From contig DHJN01000260.1 of NCBI GenBank assembly GCA_002404345.1, positions 1 to 8,435 of the forward strand: a DNA stretch of 8,435 nucleotides, read 5' to 3'. Origin of the DNA: Actinobacteria bacterium UBA4719. Its GTDB lineage: Bacteria; Actinomycetota; Actinomycetes; Actinomycetales; Dermatophilaceae. Below are positions 5,764-8,435 of this stretch, piece after piece. The translations under genes were made by a program, and so were the position numbers. The notes beneath the pieces are model-generated. The model was not told where the DNA came from and ran no database searches. It worked only from the letters and a program-made list of their open reading frames with translations. Numbering within the stretch: position 1 is the stretch's first letter; every line of letters begins with the position of its first letter.

Positions 5764-5839
5764 CCCCGCTCGGCTCACTCACCTCGGCTGACCCCCGCTC
5801 GGCTCACTCACCTCGGCTCACTCACCTCGGCTCACTCAC
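5755..5839 (+). repeat. 14-bp tandem repeat array at the metZ 3' end
   Basis: Six units share the first seven bases, CTCGGCT, and fall in two types. Type A is CTCGGCTGACCCCG (5755-5768, and with one extra C at 5783-5797). Type B is CTCGGCTCACTCAC (5769-5782, 5798-5811, 5812-5825, 5826-5839). The order is A B A B B B. The four B copies are identical, so expansion is recent. The first A unit contains the final Leu-Gly codons and stop of metZ. The array has no spacers and is not a CRISPR. It probably arose by slippage from the metZ end. Confidence 0.9.
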
Positions 5840-5847
5840 CTCGCCTT

Positions 5848-5908
5848 GTTGCGCCGAGACCACGGTCTGACGGTCCGAACCGGCCTCAACCGGTGGTTTC
5901 GGCGCAAC
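5848..5908. terminator. Long inverted repeat between convergent metZ and yaaA (putative bidirectional terminator)
   Basis: The arm GTTGCGCCGAGACCACGG (5848-5865) pairs with CCGGTGGTTTCGGCGCAAC (5890-5908). There are 16 contiguous pairs including one G-U, then one bulged G and two more G-C pairs. The 24-nt loop contains further CCGG words. There is no T-tract, which is common for actinobacterial terminators. Its place between two converging genes supports a transcription end or mRNA 3' protection role for both strands. A protein-binding site is the alternative. Confidence 0.6.
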
Positions 5909-5961
5909 CAGCTGGGGAAGTTGGGGTCATGTGAGGGCACGCGCCAGAGGTGCGGCGACCG

Positions 5962-6708
5962 TCACCGAATGCTCGTGTCGAGGATCCACGGCAGGCCGGG
6001 GCGGGCAGGCTTGGTCAGCGTCGTGCCGAAACGTTTGGCTACTACCTGCTCGAGGGACGTCGCTGTCCTGACGGCAACACCGCACTCGCACAGATGCCGG
6101 GCCACCAGGCCGCGGGTGTGCTTGGCCATGTGTGTGGCGCCGGGGACACGGACCTGCACCCATCGAGCGGCGAGATCGTCCTGGGGAACCCAGGCTGCGG
6201 CATACGTGCTTGAGCGGCAGTCGACGATCACCCCGCGACCGGCTGCGATCGGGAGCACAGCGGCGAGCGGGGCGCGCCATACCGACGCCAGCGGACCGAG
6301 CTCGCCAAGGTTCACGCCCATGGACAGTCGGTACGGGGGGATCTTGTCGGACAGGCGCAGGGCGCCGAACAGAGCCGAGACGATGACCAGCCAGCGGTTG
6401 GCCCGGCGTCGGGAGGCGGCATCCATCGAGGGCAGGTCGAGGGCGTCATACAGGACGCCGCTGTAGAGGTCCGCAACAGGCACCGCCGGCGCAGAGCCCA
6501 GGCGGGTGTTGTGGGCGATATCCGCGCGGAGGTTGGCGCTGACTCGCAACAACGCCGGAGCATCGGGGTGCGCGCTGACCTGGGCCAGCGCGGCGGCCAC
6601 TTCAGCGCGGGTCAAGGCAAGCTCGGGGAAGGAGACAAGCTGGGGGTCGGATGGCTTGCCTGCGATGCGTCCGGTCTTGGACTCCGAAGGTGGAAGCAGG
6701 ATCAACAC
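5962..6708 (-). CDS. yaaA: YaaA family peroxide-stress protein (DUF328)
   Basis: 248 residues, the usual family length. Conserved blocks are visible in order: LLPPSESK at the N-terminus (4-11), LYSGVLYDALD (81-91), SALFGALRLSDKIPPYR (111-127), VDCRSSTYAAAW (152-163) and GATHMAKHTRG (170-180). In E. coli YaaA lowers free intracellular iron and protects DNA from peroxide damage, and related proteins bind DNA; the mechanism is incompletely known, and the role here is by homology. GTG at 6706-6708 gives the family start MLILLPPSES; a TTG one codon later is the alternative. A -10 box 7 nt upstream suggests a leaderless mRNA, although a GGGAGG also abuts the start. The gene converges on metZ and diverges from the RNB gene. 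Confidence 0.92.
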   Translation of the reverse strand: MLILLPPSESKTGRIAGKPSDPQLVSFPELALTRAEVAAALAQVSAHPDAPALLRVSANLRADIAHNTRLGSAPAVPVADLYSGVLYDALDLPSMDAASRRRANRWLVIVSALFGALRLSDKIPPYRLSMGVNLGELGPLASVWRAPLAAVLPIAAGRGVIVDCRSSTYAAAWVPQDDLAARWVQVRVPGATHMAKHTRGLVARHLCECGVAVRTATSLEQVVAKRFGTTLTKPARPGLPWILDTSIR

Positions 6709-6715
6709 CTCCCAG

Positions 6716-6721
6716 AGGATA
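6716..6721 (-). promoter_or_regulatory. -10 box of yaaA, leaderless layout
   Basis: On the minus strand TATCCT (TAnnnT) ends 7 nt before the GTG start, so transcription would begin at the start codon. No -35 of quality is seen 16-19 bp upstream. The whole control region must fit in the 63-bp spacer shared with the divergent RNB gene. Confidence 0.5.
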
Positions 6722-6758
6722 GACGGACGGGGCAGGGCGGCGCTCAGGCGGTTCTGGC

Positions 6759-6764
6759 TAGGGT
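6759..6764 (+). promoter_or_regulatory. -10 box of the RNB gene, leaderless layout
   Basis: TAGGGT (TAnnnT) ends 7 nt before the ATG at 6772, the same spacing as for yaaA on the other strand and for the antitoxin gene. No Shine-Dalgarno lies in the 7 nt between. No convincing -35 is found. Confidence 0.5.
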
Positions 6765-6771
6765 GACTGTC

Positions 6772-8229
6772 ATGTCGATGCGATGGATCAATCTCGTCAA
6801 GGACCAGCAGGCACACGGCGATTCGGGGCACGACCCGGCGCAGCTGGGCCAGGTATTCGATGCGGTGCGCGCCGAGCTCAAGGTCCCCGAGGACTTCCCG
6901 CCGGAGGTCCTCGCGCAGGCACAGGCGGTTTCCGGAGCCTCGGCACTGCCTCGACGGGACGAGACCGCGGTGCCGTTCCTGACCATTGACCCGCCGGGGT
7001 CCAAGGACCTCGACCAGGCGATGCACATCGAGCGCGCCGGCAAGGGCTACCGCCTGCGCTATGCCATTGCCGACGTCCCCGCCCTCGTCAAACCCGGTGG
7101 TGCGCTCGACATCGAGGCGTTCACGCGCGGACAGACCATCTATGCCCCCGACCGCTGGACCCCGTTGTACCCCGAGCGGCTGAGCGAGGACGCCGCCAGT
7201 CTGCTCCCGCACCAGGTGCGCCCCGCTTTCGTCTGGGACATGCATCTCGATTCCGATGGCGAGGGCACTTCGGTTGACGTCTATCGCGCCATGGTGAGCA
7301 GCAAGAGCCGACTCGACTACGCGGAGGTCCAGCGGGAGGTTGACAGCGGGACCGCCGACGAGCGCCTCAACCTGCTCAAGGAGGTCGGCGAACGGCGCAT
7401 CATCCTGGAGCGGGCCCGCGGCGGGGCGAGCCTGCCCATGCCGGAGCAGGAGGTCAAGGTGGACGAGGACGGCAACTACGCCGTGGCCTTCCGCCCTCCC
7501 ATGGCCGCGGAGGAGTGGAACGTCCAGATCTCGCTGCTGACCGGGATGGCTGCCGCTGAGATGATGCTGCACGCAGAGGTCGGCATCCTGCGCACCATGC
7601 CCGAGCCGGACCACAATGCGATCCAGCGATTCCGCCGCCAGGCTCGAGCGTTGGGGGTCACCTGGCCCGCGGAGATGCTGTATGGCGAGCTGTTGCGTTC
7701 GCTGGACCGCACCGACCCCAAGCATCTGGCCCTGATCCACGAGGCGACCTCGCTGTTCCGTGGCGCCGGCTACATGCCCTTCGACGGCGGGGTGCCTGAG
7801 CTGACCTGGCACGCGACGGTGTCCGCTCCGTACGCACACGTGACCGCTCCGCTGCGCCGGCTCGTCGACCGCTTCGGCCTGGTCGTCTGCGAGTCCATCT
7901 GCCGTGACGTCCCGGTCCCCGACTGGGTGCGGCACGCGTTGCCCGCCATCCCGGAGATCATGACCGCCTCGGATCATCTGGCGTACGCCGTGGAGCGCGC
8001 CTGCACCAACGCCGTCGAGGCGGCAGCCCTGCGGCACCGCGTGGGTGAGACCTTCCGCGGTTCGGTCATCGACGTCACCAAGAACGGCGGCCTGGTGCAG
8101 ATCAGCAGTCCGACGATCCTGGCCTCGGTCGACGGGGAGTGCTCCGCCGGCGCACACGTCACGGTCAGGCTCATCGAGGCCGATGTCGCCAGGCGCAGCG
8201 TGCGTTTCCAGGTCGTCGGCGGCGTCTGA
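6772..8229 (+). CDS. RNB-domain exoribonuclease (RNase II/R family, actinobacterial short form)
   Basis: A 485-residue RNB protein. The catalytic block FLTIDPPGSKDLDQAMH supplies D73, D79 and D81, equivalent to D201, D207 and D209 of E. coli RNase II; the fourth acidic position (D210) is Q82. The RNB core continues through YAIADVPALVKPGG, YAPDRWTPLYPERLSEDAASLLP, QISLLTGMAAAEMML and the AHVTAPLRRLVDRFG signature. Residues about 424-483 look like a degraded S1-type OB fold. The N-terminal cold-shock domains of RNase II and R are missing, so it is about 160 residues shorter than RNase II. It should degrade RNA 3' to 5'. ATG at 6772 fits the promoter and the homology start; the frame is open much further left, but that part lies over yaaA. 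A second ATG at 6778 is possible. Confidence 0.92.
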   Translation: MSMRWINLVKDQQAHGDSGHDPAQLGQVFDAVRAELKVPEDFPPEVLAQAQAVSGASALPRRDETAVPFLTIDPPGSKDLDQAMHIERAGKGYRLRYAIADVPALVKPGGALDIEAFTRGQTIYAPDRWTPLYPERLSEDAASLLPHQVRPAFVWDMHLDSDGEGTSVDVYRAMVSSKSRLDYAEVQREVDSGTADERLNLLKEVGERRIILERARGGASLPMPEQEVKVDEDGNYAVAFRPPMAAEEWNVQISLLTGMAAAEMMLHAEVGILRTMPEPDHNAIQRFRRQARALGVTWPAEMLYGELLRSLDRTDPKHLALIHEATSLFRGAGYMPFDGGVPELTWHATVSAPYAHVTAPLRRLVDRFGLVVCESICRDVPVPDWVRHALPAIPEIMTASDHLAYAVERACTNAVEAAALRHRVGETFRGSVIDVTKNGGLVQISSPTILASVDGECSAGAHVTVRLIEADVARRSVRFQVVGGV

Positions 8230-8266
8230 GAGTTGTTCACGCGCCATACTGGCGGGTTCGAGGACC

Positions 8267-8272
8267 TATGCT
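8267..8272 (+). promoter_or_regulatory. Probable -10 box of rnpB
   Basis: TATGCT lies so that transcription would start near 8280, where the RNase P RNA begins. A -35 is not clear at normal spacing. A short hairpin CGCCA-TAC-TGGCG (8242-8254) lies between the RNB stop and this box, but it has no T-tract and is weak as a terminator. Confidence 0.5.
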
Positions 8273-8281
8273 GGTCAATGG

Positions 8282-8435
8282 ATGAGTCGGTCAGACGGTC
8301 GCGTCGATGTTTAGGTCCCGGGATTCCGGGTAACCCACATCGCCGAGGAACGTCCGGGCTCCACAGGGCAAGGTGATGGTTAACGGCCATCCGGGGCGAC
8401 CCGCGGGACAGTGCCACAGAAAACAGACCGCCACG
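8282..8435 (+). ncRNA. rnpB: RNase P RNA, 5' part (runs off the window)
   Basis: This is the catalytic RNA of RNase P, which removes 5' leaders from pre-tRNAs. The universal block GAGGAACGTCCGGGCTCC is at 8345-8362, followed by ACAGGGCAAGGTGATGG and TAACGGCC, and then GGGACAGTGCCACAGAAAAC with AGACCGCC at the right edge. Spelling is the actinobacterial type A form. Before the universal block a P3-like hairpin is visible (GATGT near 8307 pairing with ACATC near 8338, inner CCCGG/CCGGG). The 5' end is placed just after the likely start site and is approximate. The 3' half, including the P1 and P4 partners, lies outside the window. Confidence 0.95.

Noticed and set aside
4876..5778. Minus-strand 300-codon frame opposite metZ
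   Set aside because: It is antisense to conserved PLP-enzyme motifs and has no recognisable product or promoter.
5755..5839. CRISPR-like array
   Set aside because: Units are 14 bp, directly abutting with no spacers, and no cas genes are near. This is a simple tandem repeat.
6511..6771. Upstream extension of the RNB frame
   Set aside because: It runs antisense over the start of yaaA. The residues are not RNB-like, and the -10 box and ATG at 6772 explain the start.
6709..8247. Upstream extension of the yaaA frame across the RNB gene
   Set aside because: It is antisense to conserved RNB motifs. YaaA has its family start at GTG 6708 with a promoter just upstream.
8242..8254. Terminator after the RNB gene
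   Set aside because: CGCCA-TAC-TGGCG is a five-pair hairpin with a three-base loop and no T-tract. Such hairpins are common by chance in GC-rich DNA.

Overview
The window comes from a high-GC actinobacterium. Support: strong G/C preference at third codon positions, GTG and CTG starts, TAnnnT -10 boxes placed so that transcripts would be leaderless, the Nif3 / zinc-ribbon / RNase H-phosphatase gene order known from mycobacteria (Rv2230c-Rv2229c-Rv2228c), and an actinobacterial-type RNase P RNA at the right edge. A Micrococcales-like member is a guess; the sequence does not settle the family.

Left part (1 to about 1247): the right end of an integrated mobile element. It holds a RelB/Phd-RelE type toxin-antitoxin pair (367-920) under its own promoter and palindromic operator, an unresolved possible gene remnant at 1-231, and a 3' stretch of short direct repeats that look like recombinase arm sites. 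It ends in a 42-nt 3' fragment of a tRNA-Val(UAC) gene (1248-1289) with no matching 5' half. This is what a tyrosine-integrase insertion leaves at its distal junction, so the intact tRNA and the integrase should lie to the left of the window.

Middle (1317-5763), host chromosome, all on +: a tight three-gene unit of Nif3-like metal-binding protein, coiled-coil zinc-ribbon protein (apparently starting at CTG, overlapping the nif3 stop) and bifunctional RNase HI / histidine phosphatase. After a 63-nt gap comes a two-gene unit of single-domain rhodanese and metZ (O-succinylhomoserine sulfhydrylase), overlapping by ATGA. The second unit handles sulfur: MetZ makes homocysteine for methionine, and the rhodanese may carry or detoxify persulfide sulfur.

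Right part: an array of 14-bp tandem repeats begins inside the last codons of metZ, followed by a long inverted repeat that probably terminates the convergent metZ and yaaA transcripts. yaaA (-) and an RNB-family exoribonuclease gene (+) diverge from a 63-bp spacer, each with a -10 box exactly 7 nt before its start codon. The window ends inside rnpB (+). RNase HI, the RNB exonuclease and RNase P RNA thus lie within about 5.5 kb. Apart from the mobile-element end, the gene content is core metabolism and RNA processing. I see no clearly new multi-gene system; the most unusual signals are the att junction, the CTG start, the shared leaderless promoter layout and the 14-bp array.
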